A stretch of 64,000 bases of DNA. Source: Vampirovibrio chlorellavorus. Lineage in GTDB: Bacteria; Cyanobacteriota; Vampirovibrionia; Vampirovibrionales; Vampirovibrionaceae. Below are positions 8,078-20,475 of this stretch, one piece after another (position 1 is the first letter of the stretch; each line of letters starts with the position of its first letter). Position numbers and translations under genes: made by a program. The stretch covers positions 62,001-126,000 of the forward strand of contig NZ_QFWH01000007.1 of the NCBI RefSeq assembly GCF_003149375.1, given 5' to 3'. Below the pieces are notes generated by a model. The model searched no databases. It worked only from the letters and a program-made list of their open reading frames with translations, and was not told where the DNA came from.

Positions 8078-9667
8078 ATGACGGTGAGCCCCAGTAAGAA
8101 GAAACCGGTTTATGCGGCTTTGTCTATCACCCATCAAGCTGCTGAACTGGTTGTCTTTTCCCCAAAAAGTTTGTCGATTGAGCAGTCCGTCGTCGTGCCC
8201 CTGGCGGATGGGGTGATTGACCCGGATCTGGATCGGGTGGTGGACAGCGCTGCTTTAAAAGAAGCGCTCAGGCAGCTTTTCAGGAGCGCCCGCCCCAAGG
8301 TCTCTGAAGTGCATTTATCCGTGCCCGCCACCTTGTTGCGTCTGGTTGAAATGCCCAAAACACTGGATGCCGCCGGGCTGTATCTCTCCTTGTCCTGTGA
8401 GGCCGAACGCTACAAGGCCTTTGACAGTACCGAGGCCGTGGTTGACTTTTTTATAGTGAACAACCCCCAGTTGCCTTCCAATATGCAACAGTTGATGCTG
8501 GGCGCCATTCGCAGCGATGTACTGGCTACCTATCAGCAGTGCTTCCGCGAGGCCCGGGTCAAAATTCACAGTGTGGGGCTGGAGCCGCTGAATGTACTTC
8601 GGGGCATGGCCGGTACCGGGGTTCTGGACAGTCTGGTTCAGCAGGTGGGAACCGATGCCCATTGGGGCATGATTCTGGCCGACCCGACCCACGTCCGTTT
8701 TTCCCTGTGGCAGTGCGATCAGTTGCTGGAGTTCCGGGAATTGGCCATGGATACCCGCCACTTTGCCAGTGGGGCCAGCGATCCCATGCTGGTGGAGGAC
8801 TTGCTGGAAGAAATCCGTCGGACCACCAAGACCCTTCAACCCGTGTTGTGGATGACCCAGAATATCCCGGCCCAACTGTGCGAGGCCCTTGCCGGACATC
8901 TGGAATGCCCGGTGCGCAGCGCCCCTCTGGGCACCGCCATTAACATGACCCAGCCGGTCTCGCTGGCAGGGGTTGGGGCGGCCATGAGTTCTGTGGTTCC
9001 CTTTCCGTTTGATTTGAATATTCTGGCAGGGACCAAATCGCTGAATGGTCCAACCCCTGGAAACCCTAAAATGGCCGCCGTGGCCTCCGACTCGAACGGC
9101 GGCAGCCCGGGCTGGTTGATTCCGGCAGGGCTGGCCTCACTGGTGTTGGGTGGCTTGATCAGCGCGGCCCTGTGGTTGCTGGCCGTCAGCGTTTCCAGTC
9201 AGGTGCCCGGGGTGCAATCCAAAGCAGATGGCTTGAAGGTGGAAGTCTCCGGGCTGTCCAGTCGTCAGGCGGAATTAAAGCGCAAGGCGGAACTGGATCA
9301 GACCCTGATTGACATCCTGAAAACGGCCAAGGTCCGCAACTTTGTGTACGTGGCCCTGGCCGAGGATTTGAAGCGAAAAACGCCCGCCCAGATTTGGATT
9401 CAGTCTCTGGAGGTCAAAGACGGCTTGACCCTGAAGGGGAAGGCCCTGAATCACAAAGCGGTCATCCAGTTTGCCAAAAGTTTTGACGCGGCCCCCTACA
9501 CCAAGGCCGTCTTGATTGACTCTATCATGGAAGGCACCATGGGGCCCAATCTGGTGTATGACTTTAAAATCAGCGGCGGGGTCAACCTGGACAAGTCCAT
9601 GCTACCCCCAGCACAGCCCGCCCCGGCTTCCTCCCCGGAGGCCAAACCCAAGATGTCCGGAGCTTGA
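8078..9667 (+). CDS. PilM-PilN fusion, type IV pilus inner-membrane assembly protein
   Basis: 529 residues from ATG 8078; GTG 8054 is an alternative. Residues 1-300 are an actin-like PilM ATPase fold (DAHWGMILADPTHVRF is the second phosphate-loop region). A Pro/Ala-rich linker leads to one membrane span at about 345-373, then a coiled coil (about 375-405) and a PilN-like alpha/beta domain (LAEDLKRKTPAQIWIQSLEV). In most bacteria PilM is cytoplasmic and recruits the short N-terminus of the separate membrane protein PilN; here the two are covalently joined. The PilO gene follows after 6 bp. Confidence 0.82.
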   Translation: MTVSPSKKKPVYAALSITHQAAELVVFSPKSLSIEQSVVVPLADGVIDPDLDRVVDSAALKEALRQLFRSARPKVSEVHLSVPATLLRLVEMPKTLDAAGLYLSLSCEAERYKAFDSTEAVVDFFIVNNPQLPSNMQQLMLGAIRSDVLATYQQCFREARVKIHSVGLEPLNVLRGMAGTGVLDSLVQQVGTDAHWGMILADPTHVRFSLWQCDQLLEFRELAMDTRHFASGASDPMLVEDLLEEIRRTTKTLQPVLWMTQNIPAQLCEALAGHLECPVRSAPLGTAINMTQPVSLAGVGAAMSSVVPFPFDLNILAGTKSLNGPTPGNPKMAAVASDSNGGSPGWLIPAGLASLVLGGLISAALWLLAVSVSSQVPGVQSKADGLKVEVSGLSSRQAELKRKAELDQTLIDILKTAKVRNFVYVALAEDLKRKTPAQIWIQSLEVKDGLTLKGKALNHKAVIQFAKSFDAAPYTKAVLIDSIMEGTMGPNLVYDFKISGGVNLDKSMLPPAQPAPASSPEAKPKMSGA

Positions 9668-9673
9668 GACAAA

Positions 9674-10417
9674 ATGGCCTTGAAACAATCTGAGAAAACG
9701 TTGGTGGGGGTTGCCATGATTGCCGCCGGGGTTGCCCTGGTGGTGGCGGTGGGCTTGCCTCAGTACGATGCCTACAATGCCAGCAATACCGAATTGACGA
9801 CTTTAAAGGATGAAATCACCAGTCTGGAAGCCCAAAAAACCTCTTTGGCTGCCCAGATCAGGATTTTGGAGCAAAATACCGATATTCCCTCCGACATTAA
9901 AGTGAAAACCTTTACCGTGGATACCCGAGAGCAGGCGATTAAACAAATGCTGGATCAGGCCGTGGAACTGGCCTCAGAAACCGGCAACGTGTTTATCAGC
10001 CTCTCCCCGGTGGAAGTGGCCCCCTTTGCCGGAACGGCGGAGGCGGCAACCGGTGAAGGTCAGCAGGGCGACCCGTCCCAGGGGGCGAGCAAGGAGACCC
10101 CGCCCCCGGAGGCCAGCGCGGATGCTTCCGGTACCAATGGCGAAAGCAAGGAACCTCCCCCGCCGCCGCCCCCAACACTCAGCACTTTTGGATATGAGCT
10201 GGCCGTTCGGGGCACATACGATACCATCCAGAAATTCCTGCAAGCCATGACCCAACAGAAAGAATTGATGGAAGTGCTACAGGTGACTCTGGAGAACGAG
10301 GCAAACGCGGCCTCAGGCACCAGCGGCTCCAGCAGCAGCGCCCTCCTTGCCAGCAGCAAGGCCCCTATCAAGATGACGGCCACCCTGCGTTTGGCCATGC
10401 AGCAGGTGGAGCCCTGA
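9674..10417 (+). CDS. pilO: Type IV pilus assembly protein PilO
   Basis: 247 residues. One membrane span near 9-29, a coiled coil (about 35-70, LTTLKDEITSLEAQKTSL) and a periplasmic ferredoxin-like domain ending in GYELAVRGTYDTIQKFLQAM, typical of PilO. A low-complexity insert rich in Glu, Ala and Pro, including seven consecutive prolines, sits inside the periplasmic part (about 120-170), unlike the compact standard protein. It is translated just after the PilM-PilN fusion, and together they would form the pilus alignment subcomplex. PilP and PilQ are not in the window. Confidence 0.82.
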   Translation: MALKQSEKTLVGVAMIAAGVALVVAVGLPQYDAYNASNTELTTLKDEITSLEAQKTSLAAQIRILEQNTDIPSDIKVKTFTVDTREQAIKQMLDQAVELASETGNVFISLSPVEVAPFAGTAEAATGEGQQGDPSQGASKETPPPEASADASGTNGESKEPPPPPPPTLSTFGYELAVRGTYDTIQKFLQAMTQQKELMEVLQVTLENEANAASGTSGSSSSALLASSKAPIKMTATLRLAMQQVEP

Positions 10418-10785
10418 AAAACTTCCACAAAATAAAAACCTGTAACATTGCTGCTACAGGGTTGGACATAGGCTGGGTTGAAATCTGATTGATGGAGAAC
10501 ACGAAGCGTCGCTGTTCCGAATCAACCAAAGTTCTATGTGGAAAGGAGTGCCAGATGGGGTTGCTGCATCATTTGAGATTTTTGGAAGTGATGTAAGCCT
10601 CTCTTGATTTAATAAAAACAAAAAACATCCGGGGATTGCCGACCCATTTATAAACTTTAACAATTTTCATAGAAACTCTATATCTTCCTTATGACGTGCA
10701 TAGTCTGGGCAGATACATAAAAAAAACCACCAGAGGGTGACTCTAGCGGTACAAGGTGTGTCCAGTGGAAAAAGGTGTTAAAAAA
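10418..10785. other. Intergenic region, one hairpin
   Basis: 368 bp between convergent pilO and a TPR gene. CCTGTA (about 10440) and TACAGG (about 10456) can form a hairpin after pilO without a clear T-run. The remainder is AT-rich with no gene seen. Confidence 0.4.
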
Positions 10786-11373
10786 TCAATCCAGCGGCTG
10801 TGCCAGGGGAAGTAAGGCCATCTTCAACTGCCGGGCTTTGGTCCGTGCCTTTTGGCGTTGTTCCGACAGACGGGCCAGGATATGGCTATAGCAACTCAAC
10901 AGGTACTCATGCTCTTCCCGGGGAAGGCGATGCTCCCCACTGCGCAGCAGCAGCTGGGCTTGTCGGTATTTCTTGAGGCGAAGCAGCAGCACGATATTCT
11001 GGTCATAGAGGCTGGGCAGCAGGAAATACTGGTGGGGACGTATCTGTTCAAAAGCCCGCACGCAGCAACTGAGGGCTTCCCGGTACTTTCCCAGGGCATC
11101 CAGCACACCGGCCTGTGAAATCAGGGCTTCCACACTGTCCGGGTTAATGGACAGCGCCAGATTAAAGGTCTCCAGGGCTTCCTGATCCCGGTTGAGGCAG
11201 TACAAAATATCGCCCCGCAACACCAGCGCCCGCATGTCGTGAGGCTCCAGTTCCAGCGTTTTTTCAACCATGCCCAGGGCCGACTCGTAATCGCCCTCGT
11301 AAATAAACAAGTCCCCGGCTGTTTTTAAATACCGTTCCGCCGAAAAATTGAGAACCTTGCTCAAAAAATTCAT
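10786..11373 (-). CDS. TPR repeat protein
   Basis: 195 residues from ATG 11373 (GAGGG site upstream). At least three TPR units are readable between about 15 and 115, for example AGDLFIYEGDYESALGMVEK and GDILYCLNRDQEALETFNLA, ending in ELEPHD and SINPDS turns. The C-terminal third is basic and helical. No signal peptide or membrane segment, so probably a cytoplasmic adaptor. No partner can be named. Confidence 0.75.
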   Translation of the reverse strand: MNFLSKVLNFSAERYLKTAGDLFIYEGDYESALGMVEKTLELEPHDMRALVLRGDILYCLNRDQEALETFNLALSINPDSVEALISQAGVLDALGKYREALSCCVRAFEQIRPHQYFLLPSLYDQNIVLLLRLKKYRQAQLLLRSGEHRLPREEHEYLLSCYSHILARLSEQRQKARTKARQLKMALLPLAQPLD

Positions 11374-11451
11374 CCCGGCCACAACCCTCACTCTTCTTAT
11401 GAAATTGGTAATTCCAGTTTCAATCTGAATTTGCAGTACCCAGCTGATTTC

Positions 11452-11485
11452 CTGTGATCCATCTTAATTTCTGTAATCCATCTTA
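11452..11485. repeat. Two-copy tandem repeat, 19-bp period
   Basis: CTGTGATCCATCTTA (11452-11466) and CTGTAATCCATCTTA (11471-11485), in the 555-bp gap (11374-11928) before the TPR lipoprotein-like gene. Confidence 0.7.
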
Positions 11486-11671
11486 GCAAACCGTGCGCTT
11501 TTCACGTGACCGGCATTTATCAAATGCGGCCTAAAGCAGCGCTCTGCCGGGCCTCAATTATTCCTGAATTCCTGTAATCATTTATTTGTGTAAGCTACAA
11601 GGAAATTAGGGTAGAAAAGCCTTGACTGAGTAGCCAAGCTGGAAAGTAATAAATCGTAACAATAAAATCTA

Positions 11672-11704
11672 AAAACTGGAAAACCTGAAAAACTGGAAAA
11701 TCTG
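11672..11704. repeat. Two-copy tandem repeat, 17-bp period
   Basis: AAAACTGGAAAACCTG (11672-11687) and AAAACTGGAAAATCTG (11689-11704), in the same intergenic region as two other short repeats. Confidence 0.7.
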
Positions 11705-11803
11705 GGTGCGGAATCCGAGACCTGAGGCAGGCGCGGAACGCGGGGAGTGGCTTGCCATGCGACCGGGCGCAGGCAAACCCGATGCCGCAGCCTTTTAAAT
11801 TTG

Positions 11804-11843
11804 ATCTCAGGCAAATCTAATCTCAGGCAAATCTGATCTCAAG
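11804..11843. repeat. Tandem repeat, 16-bp period
   Basis: ATCTCAGGCAAATCTA (11804-11819), ATCTCAGGCAAATCTG (11820-11835) and a degenerate third copy beginning ATCTCAAG. It lies about 90 bp before the 11929 gene. Confidence 0.75.
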
Positions 11844-11928
11844 AATTTGGGGGAAGTGGCCGATAGGGAAATCACGCAAGATGAAATCAATGAATGCGCG
11901 TTAATTCCAATCGAACGGGTTCCATTAT

Positions 11929-13779
11929 ATGCCTATTGCCGGACACGAGACAGGAAGCCACAAGAATCGTCCTCTCTGGTGGGGGCTGACCAGTGCCTGC
12001 CTGCTGCTGTTTATACTGGGCCTGACCTTCAGTCCCGAGGCCGCCGCCCAGCGCACGACCCTGCGGGGAGGGGCCTCCTACACCCAGGATGACCTGGAAC
12101 TTCCGCTGCCCAATTACTACACACGCCCCTATTATCCACACAGCCCCGTAATTCAGCGGGCTGATCGCTATGCGGCCCAGTACAAGCTGAAGGCCGCCGA
12201 AAGTCTATATAACGAGATTCTGGATCAAAATCCCCGATCGGCGCCAGCCTGGAACGGGTTGGGGAAAGTGGCCTTTTACAAAACCACCTCTTCCAACCAG
12301 AACGTGCGGAATGAGCAGGAGCGGTTGCGGGCCGAGGCCCGGCAGGCTTTTATAACCGCCTTGCGTTACCAGCCCGGCTACGTGGAAGCCCAGGTCAATC
12401 TGGCGCGGGTCCTGATGGAAGAGGGCCGCATGAGTGAGGCCGGGGAGTGGCTGCAGAAAGCCCTGTGGTTTGGCCCCCGGGATTACAGAACCCTTGCCGG
12501 TCAGGGTGAGTGGCTGGTGCGGAAGGAGCGCTACGATGAGGCCGTTCCCTACCTTCGGCGATCCATTCAGCTCAATTCGGCGGGAGACACGGCCCATTAC
12601 TTTTTAGGCACCGCATACGCCGCCTTGAACCGTGAGGACGAGGCCCTGGATCAGCTGCAAACCACCATCTGGCTGAACCCCAACCACGCCCCCGCCCACT
12701 ACCAGATGGGGCGAATCTATGAAAAACAGGGCAACGGGGCTGCCGCGGTCGAGCATTATCAAACCGCCCTGCATCTGAAGCCGGAACTGTACCCGGCCCG
12801 TGAACAACTGGCCAAATACCTGGAGGACAAGGGAGACATCACCCAGGCCCTGTTCCACTGGAAACGGCTACAGGAATCCTATCCGGGCGATTGGGAGATG
12901 ACCCAGCGCATCGCCCGCCTCTCCATTAAAAATCAGCAGCCCGACGTGGCCATTGCCCAGTATCGGGACTGGATCAAGAACCATCCAAGCGACACGCAGC
13001 GGGCGGAAACCGGTATCTCTGTGGCCAAAACGGAGCTGGCCCGGCTGAAACTGCGGGATTCCGACTTGATCAGTCAGGGGGAAGCCAAGCGCTACGTGGC
13101 GCAGGCCCTGAATTATCAACCCAACAATTTTGAGGCCCGCATGCTCAACGCCAAGCTGGATCGGGACATGGGCGGGGCCAAATCCCCCATTGCGGGCAAG
13201 GAGCCGGGCATGGTGGACGTGGCTCTGCGTCAGCCCAGCCAGCAGCCCTATCAATCGTTTGAGCAGGGACGACTGTGGCTGGCCCGGTACCAGTTCAGTC
13301 AGGCTGAAACCGCTTTTCGGGAAGCCCGCCGGGTGGGAGAGGGCAACCGCAATGACATGGTTTTCGGTGAGTTGTTCCTGAATATGGGCATGCCGGAGCT
13401 GGCCCAGGAGTGCTTCCGAAAGGTGCTGATCAGCCAACCGGGCAACGCCTCGGCCCAGATGGGAACTTACAAGGCCAAGGAAGCCCAGATGAAATCCCGG
13501 GAGTTAATGGCTGAGGCGCTGGACCTTAGCAATCGGCAGAACTGGCCAGTGTCCATCGATAAGCTGGAGCGGGCCCTCACCCAGAACATCAAGAACGCCG
13601 AAGCCCATTACCGGTTGGGCCAATTGTACGAGAAAACCCGGCAGTACGCGCAGGCCGCCGACCATTACTACGCCTACATCAACCTGGCCCCGCAGGGGAA
13701 TTGGGTGGACACGGCCAAATCCCGCATTGGTAAACTGACCGAAAAAATGGCCCAAAACGCCTACGGCAACCCCACCTGA
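11929..13779 (+). CDS. Large exported TPR protein
   Basis: 616 residues. A basic N-terminus and hydrophobic span (about 16-38, WWGLTSACLLLFILGLTF) ending before an AAAQ sequence look like a signal peptide or anchor. Most of the rest is TPR helices: about ten units between 70 and 600, for example AGEWLQKALWFGPRDYRTLA and AHYQMGRIYEKQGNGAAAVE. This could be a periplasmic scaffold for assembly or secretion. No catalytic domain is visible. The ribosome-binding site is weak. Confidence 0.78.
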   Translation: MPIAGHETGSHKNRPLWWGLTSACLLLFILGLTFSPEAAAQRTTLRGGASYTQDDLELPLPNYYTRPYYPHSPVIQRADRYAAQYKLKAAESLYNEILDQNPRSAPAWNGLGKVAFYKTTSSNQNVRNEQERLRAEARQAFITALRYQPGYVEAQVNLARVLMEEGRMSEAGEWLQKALWFGPRDYRTLAGQGEWLVRKERYDEAVPYLRRSIQLNSAGDTAHYFLGTAYAALNREDEALDQLQTTIWLNPNHAPAHYQMGRIYEKQGNGAAAVEHYQTALHLKPELYPAREQLAKYLEDKGDITQALFHWKRLQESYPGDWEMTQRIARLSIKNQQPDVAIAQYRDWIKNHPSDTQRAETGISVAKTELARLKLRDSDLISQGEAKRYVAQALNYQPNNFEARMLNAKLDRDMGGAKSPIAGKEPGMVDVALRQPSQQPYQSFEQGRLWLARYQFSQAETAFREARRVGEGNRNDMVFGELFLNMGMPELAQECFRKVLISQPGNASAQMGTYKAKEAQMKSRELMAEALDLSNRQNWPVSIDKLERALTQNIKNAEAHYRLGQLYEKTRQYAQAADHYYAYINLAPQGNWVDTAKSRIGKLTEKMAQNAYGNPT

Positions 13780-13851
13780 ACCCGGCACGGGGACAAAAGG
13801 ATGGCCGGGGGGATATCGGGTGGCTGCGCTGCACCGGCTGCGCGTTATTCT

Positions 13852-13879
13852 TTCAAAGTTTTGGGATTTGGGCTATACT
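13852..13879 (+). promoter_or_regulatory. Possible promoter for radical SAM-RNase E/G operon
   Basis: TTCAAA (13852-13857), a 16-bp spacer and TATACT (13874-13879) about 110 bp before the radical SAM start. The -35 match is weak. Confidence 0.35.
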
Positions 13880-13989
13880 TTATTCTGTTTTGAAGGAGCG
13901 GATACCTTTATTGTCAGCGACCTGCTGCGTGCCCTTTGCGGTATCCGAGTCCCCAGTTACTCAGATTTTTGAAATGATCGGCTCGCTCA

Positions 13990-16881
<2,892 letters not shown>

Positions 16882-16970
16882 TCCGGCAAGTAATCAGAAA
16901 GCAGATCCAAAATTTTTCATAAAAGTTTCTAGACCTATTAAAAGTTTTTTAAATTTTAAGGATTTCAGTG

Positions 16971-19268
16971 ATGGCAAAACGCAAGATTATCATTTCGGAG
17001 AACGACAACATCGCCGCCTTAATGGAGGACGATCGGGCCGTGGAATTTATCATCCACCGGGGCGACATGCTGCTGGGGGATGTGTATCTGGCCACGGTGG
17101 AAAACATTTTGCCCAGTATTGACGCGGCCTTTGTAAACGTGGGCGGCGACAAGATGGGCTTTTTGCACTCCAGCGACGTACCGGGCAAAGGGGATTTGAA
17201 AAATCGCCTGGAGCCCAAGCAGCAACTGGTGGTGCAGATTATGAAAGAGCCCACCGGGCACAAGGGCCCCCGGGTCAGCACCAACATCAGCCTGCCGGGC
17301 CGTTTTCTGGTTATGATGCCGGAATCCAAGGGCATCAGCATCAGCCGTAAGATTGTGGAAACCGCCGAGCGTTCCCGCTTGAAGTCCGTGGTCAGCTTAA
17401 TCAAGCCGCCGGGCGTGGGGGTGATCATTCGCACGGAAGCCTCTAACCAGAAGGAATCCGACATCACCGAGGACTTTGAAACCCTGCTGGAGCGCTGGCA
17501 GAACATTGTCTCCATGGCCGACACGGCCAGCCCGCCCACTTTGTTGTACCGGGATCAGGATTTGCTGTACCGGGTCATCCGGGAAGCGGTGACCGAGGAC
17601 GTTACCGAGATTGTGGTGGACACCGCTTTCGGTCAGCAGCGGGCCCAACAGCTTTTGCAAAACTGGAACATGGACAAGGGCGTTAAAGTGACCCACTATC
17701 AGGGCAATCAGCCCATTTTGGTGGGCACCGGCGTGGACAAGGAAATCAAGCTGGCCCTGAACACCAAGGTTCCCCTGCCCAGTGGCGGTTACCTGTACAT
17801 TCAACCCACCGAGGCCTTGACCGTGGTGGATGTCAACTCCGGCAAGTTTACCAGCCTGCAATCGCAGGCGGAAACCATCAAGCTCACCAACCTGGAAGCC
17901 TGCAAGGAGATCGCCCGTCAGCTGCGCCTGCGCAACATCGGCGGGATGATCATCGTGGACTTTATCGATATGGAGTCCCGGGCCAATCAGTTGACCGTGC
18001 TGCAGAGCTTTGAGAACGAACTGGCCCCGGATAAATCCAAGCCGCAAATCGGCCAGCTTTCTGATTTGGGACTGGTGGAAATGACCCGCCACCGTCAGGG
18101 GCAATCCTTAAGCGAGATTTTCACTCGCCGTTGCCACTCCTGCGGGGGGACTGGCCACGCGCTGGAAGAATTCAGCTGGATGCACGGCGGCGAAGGAGAT
18201 GGCCGAGGTGGCCGTCATCAGCAAGGGCGCAGCAAATTGCCCACCCGTCAGCCCAACCGCTTGCAGCAGTTGCCCAAGCCGGCGGCCTCGCTCAGCAATA
18301 AAAAGGACAAGGCCCGGGTGGCCCTGGGCAATCTGGCGGAAGTGGCCATTCAGAAGAAGGGTGAGTCGCAAGGCCCGCAATCCACCATTACACCGGGCAC
18401 GGTGCTGCTGAACAATCTGGCCAACAAGAAAAATCCGCAGGTGGAGCAGGAAAGCTGGCTGGAGCATTTCACGGAAAAGCTGAACAAGCTGGCCGGGGTG
18501 CGTTTGTCCGCGGTGGCCAAGTTGTCCTTTATGCCCAACGGCATCAACAGCGTACTGACCCGCATTAACCCCAAGGCCAACGATATCGTGACCCTGGTGC
18601 ATTCCATCGAGAATTCCGCCCATATGCCCTTCCTGCAACGGCGGGATCTGGAAGAATCGGCTGATTTTGACGAGGAGGGCACCGATGACAGTGGCGATGA
18701 CGCCGCTGAAGAATCGGTGGATGAGGTTGAAGAGGCTAGCGATGAGCGCCTGAAGGCAGGGGCAGCCCAGGGCAGAAACCGCCGTGGTCGCTCCTTGCGA
18801 GACGAGATTGTCTCCGACTTGGCCGAAAGTCAGGTGGAGCCGGAAGAAGGCACCGATGAAGGCACAGAGGCGCCGGAGCCTGTAGACGCCTTGATTGACG
18901 CTGTGGACGATGAAGAGGCCGAGCTGGCCGTTGAAGTGGTTGAAAAGCCGCGTCGGGGGCGTGCCATCAAGCGTCCCAGCGAAATTAGCGCTGAAGTGGC
19001 TGACATCATCGAAGAGTTGCCCGTTTTACCGATGGACTCCGAACTGCTGGATGAGACGGACGGCGGTGACGAGGAGGCCATGCGCCCTTCCTTGTTGGAC
19101 GACACGGATGAGGTCGATGACTTTGAGGACGGCGACGATGAGTTTGACGGGGATGAAAGCGCCGGGGGCACCGCCGTGGCTGTGGCCCAGTCGGAAGCGG
19201 CCAAAAACCGTCGTCGGGGTGGCAGGCCCGCCAAGCGTAGCTTGAAAAAGCCGCCCACCAAGCGCTAG
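16971..19268 (+). CDS. rne: Ribonuclease E/G
   Basis: 765 residues from ATG 16971, nine bases after AAGGA. An S1 domain (about 35-120) is followed by the catalytic core. The magnesium ligands D287 (VVDVNSG) and D330 (IIVDFIDM) and the zinc-link C388-x2-C391 have the same spacing as D303, D346, C404 and C407 of E. coli RNase E, which I recall from the family. After about residue 560 the protein becomes very acidic and disordered, ending in a basic RRRGGRPAKRS tail. This is an RNase E-like architecture with a tail that could scaffold a degradosome. Confidence 0.92.
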   Translation: MAKRKIIISENDNIAALMEDDRAVEFIIHRGDMLLGDVYLATVENILPSIDAAFVNVGGDKMGFLHSSDVPGKGDLKNRLEPKQQLVVQIMKEPTGHKGPRVSTNISLPGRFLVMMPESKGISISRKIVETAERSRLKSVVSLIKPPGVGVIIRTEASNQKESDITEDFETLLERWQNIVSMADTASPPTLLYRDQDLLYRVIREAVTEDVTEIVVDTAFGQQRAQQLLQNWNMDKGVKVTHYQGNQPILVGTGVDKEIKLALNTKVPLPSGGYLYIQPTEALTVVDVNSGKFTSLQSQAETIKLTNLEACKEIARQLRLRNIGGMIIVDFIDMESRANQLTVLQSFENELAPDKSKPQIGQLSDLGLVEMTRHRQGQSLSEIFTRRCHSCGGTGHALEEFSWMHGGEGDGRGGRHQQGRSKLPTRQPNRLQQLPKPAASLSNKKDKARVALGNLAEVAIQKKGESQGPQSTITPGTVLLNNLANKKNPQVEQESWLEHFTEKLNKLAGVRLSAVAKLSFMPNGINSVLTRINPKANDIVTLVHSIENSAHMPFLQRRDLEESADFDEEGTDDSGDDAAEESVDEVEEASDERLKAGAAQGRNRRGRSLRDEIVSDLAESQVEPEEGTDEGTEAPEPVDALIDAVDDEEAELAVEVVEKPRRGRAIKRPSEISAEVADIIEELPVLPMDSELLDETDGGDEEAMRPSLLDDTDEVDDFEDGDDEFDGDESAGGTAVAVAQSEAAKNRRRGGRPAKRSLKKPPTKR

Positions 19269-19294
19269 GTTAATCAGCCTCTATCAAAAGCTAA

Positions 19295-19326
19295 AAAAAG
19301 CCTGAAGTGAGACTTCAGGCTTTTTG
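19295..19326 (+). terminator. Rho-independent terminator after RNase E/G
   Basis: AAAAAGCCTGAAGT (19295-19308), loop GAG, then ACTTCAGGCTTTTT (19312-19325). The 14-bp stem is perfect. Confidence 0.9.
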
Positions 19327-19439
19327 AATTCAGAGTATGAAAAACTTACATCAACCATAAAAAGGTCATAGTGGCCGTTTTTGCCTGGATTCCCGCTTCC
19401 TGGGGAATGACAAAGGGCACGGTAGGGGCAGAGTTCGTC

Positions 19440-19808
19440 TTAAAAATGCATGGCCAACAGGCGTTCCACGTGGTGGCCGCCGATAATGTGATGCTCCACA
19501 ATCTCTTCCACGTCATCCGGTTCCACGTTGTAATACCACACCCCAGCCGGATAAATCAGCACGGCAGGGCCAATGGCGCACAAGCCCACCGATCCGCAGG
19601 TGGTGACGATGACCGTGCCTTCCATGGAACCCCGTTTCCCGTAAAGTAACCCTTTTTCCGCCAGCACTTCCCAGAATTTGGCCAGGGTGGCCTCACTGTT
19701 GTTCTTGCTACAGGAGGTTCCCGTACACACAAACACGTGGGTATTGATATTGGCTTTGGTCACGGGGGCTTTCAGGGCCAGTTCTGTCGGGTCCAGTTGG
19801 GTTTTCAT
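19440..19808 (-). CDS. Thioredoxin-like [2Fe-2S] ferredoxin
   Basis: 122 residues. The thioredoxin-fold ferredoxin pattern has cluster cysteines C28-x4-C33 (VCTGTSCSK) and C71-x5-C77 (TTCGSVGLCAIGP). The spacing of the second pair is slightly longer than the usual x3. The C-terminus, with a GVWYYNVEPDDVEEIVEHH helix, is typical of NuoE/HoxE-like small ferredoxins. It is monocistronic as far as can be seen and divergent from the flavin reductase gene; no hydrogenase or complex I gene is adjacent. Confidence 0.85.
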   Translation of the reverse strand: MKTQLDPTELALKAPVTKANINTHVFVCTGTSCSKNNSEATLAKFWEVLAEKGLLYGKRGSMEGTVIVTTCGSVGLCAIGPAVLIYPAGVWYYNVEPDDVEEIVEHHIIGGHHVERLLAMHF

Positions 19809-19975
19809 GGCGAGCGCTTCCTCAGGTCCAAAAAATGATTCAGTTGTATCAGTTGAGATGTTGCCGTTGAGAATGAAATGTTGAAGGTCAATTATAGTTC
19901 AAGCCAGAGCGTTTTATTTCACCGGAATTTCAGCTAAAGTATAGGCTAAAGATGTTTTGAGGTGGAGATTTTCCC

Positions 19976-20455
19976 ATGAGCGAACAACTGATGAACAAAG
20001 AGGCCATTGGTCAGGCCATTGGGCGGATTCCCAGTGGCGTGTTTATTATTACCGCCCAGCGTGGGGAACAGAAAATCGGCATGATGGGTTCATGGGTGGC
20101 TCAGGCCGGGTTTGAACCGCCCGTGATTTCGGTGGCCATCCACCCGGAGCGTGAAATTTACAAGGTGATTGAGGAAACCGGTCGTTTCAGCGTCAACGTG
20201 CTGAGCAACGAGAATATGAACCTGATGAAGGCCTTTTCCCGATACTCTCCCGATCAATTTAACGACGTGGCCCACGAAATCAGTGAAAACGGCCTGGTGC
20301 TGACTGAGGCGGTGGCCGTCATGCATTGCCGCTTTGTGGGCAAGTGTACCCTGAGCGAGCATCACCTGTTTTTGGGTGAAGTGATTGACGGGGCCTACCT
20401 GAACCACGAGCAAGCCCCCATGGTGCATTTGCGCAAGTCCGGCTTCAACTACTAG
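19976..20455 (+). CDS. Flavin reductase-like domain protein
   Basis: 159 residues, the length of a single FMN-binding split barrel. The family pattern is visible: GRIPSGVFIITAQ near 17-29, an MGSWVAQAGFEPPVISVAI segment (about 43-61), and GRFSVNVLSNENM. Enzymes of this family reduce free flavin with NAD(P)H or hold FMN as electron carriers in flavorubredoxin-like proteins. The ribosome-binding site is AGGTGGAG. DUF167 follows after 20 bp, probably in one transcript. Confidence 0.88.
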   Translation: MSEQLMNKEAIGQAIGRIPSGVFIITAQRGEQKIGMMGSWVAQAGFEPPVISVAIHPEREIYKVIEETGRFSVNVLSNENMNLMKAFSRYSPDQFNDVAHEISENGLVLTEAVAVMHCRFVGKCTLSEHHLFLGEVIDGAYLNHEQAPMVHLRKSGFNY

Positions 20456-20475
20456 GCTAGCACCGTTGCTTTGGA

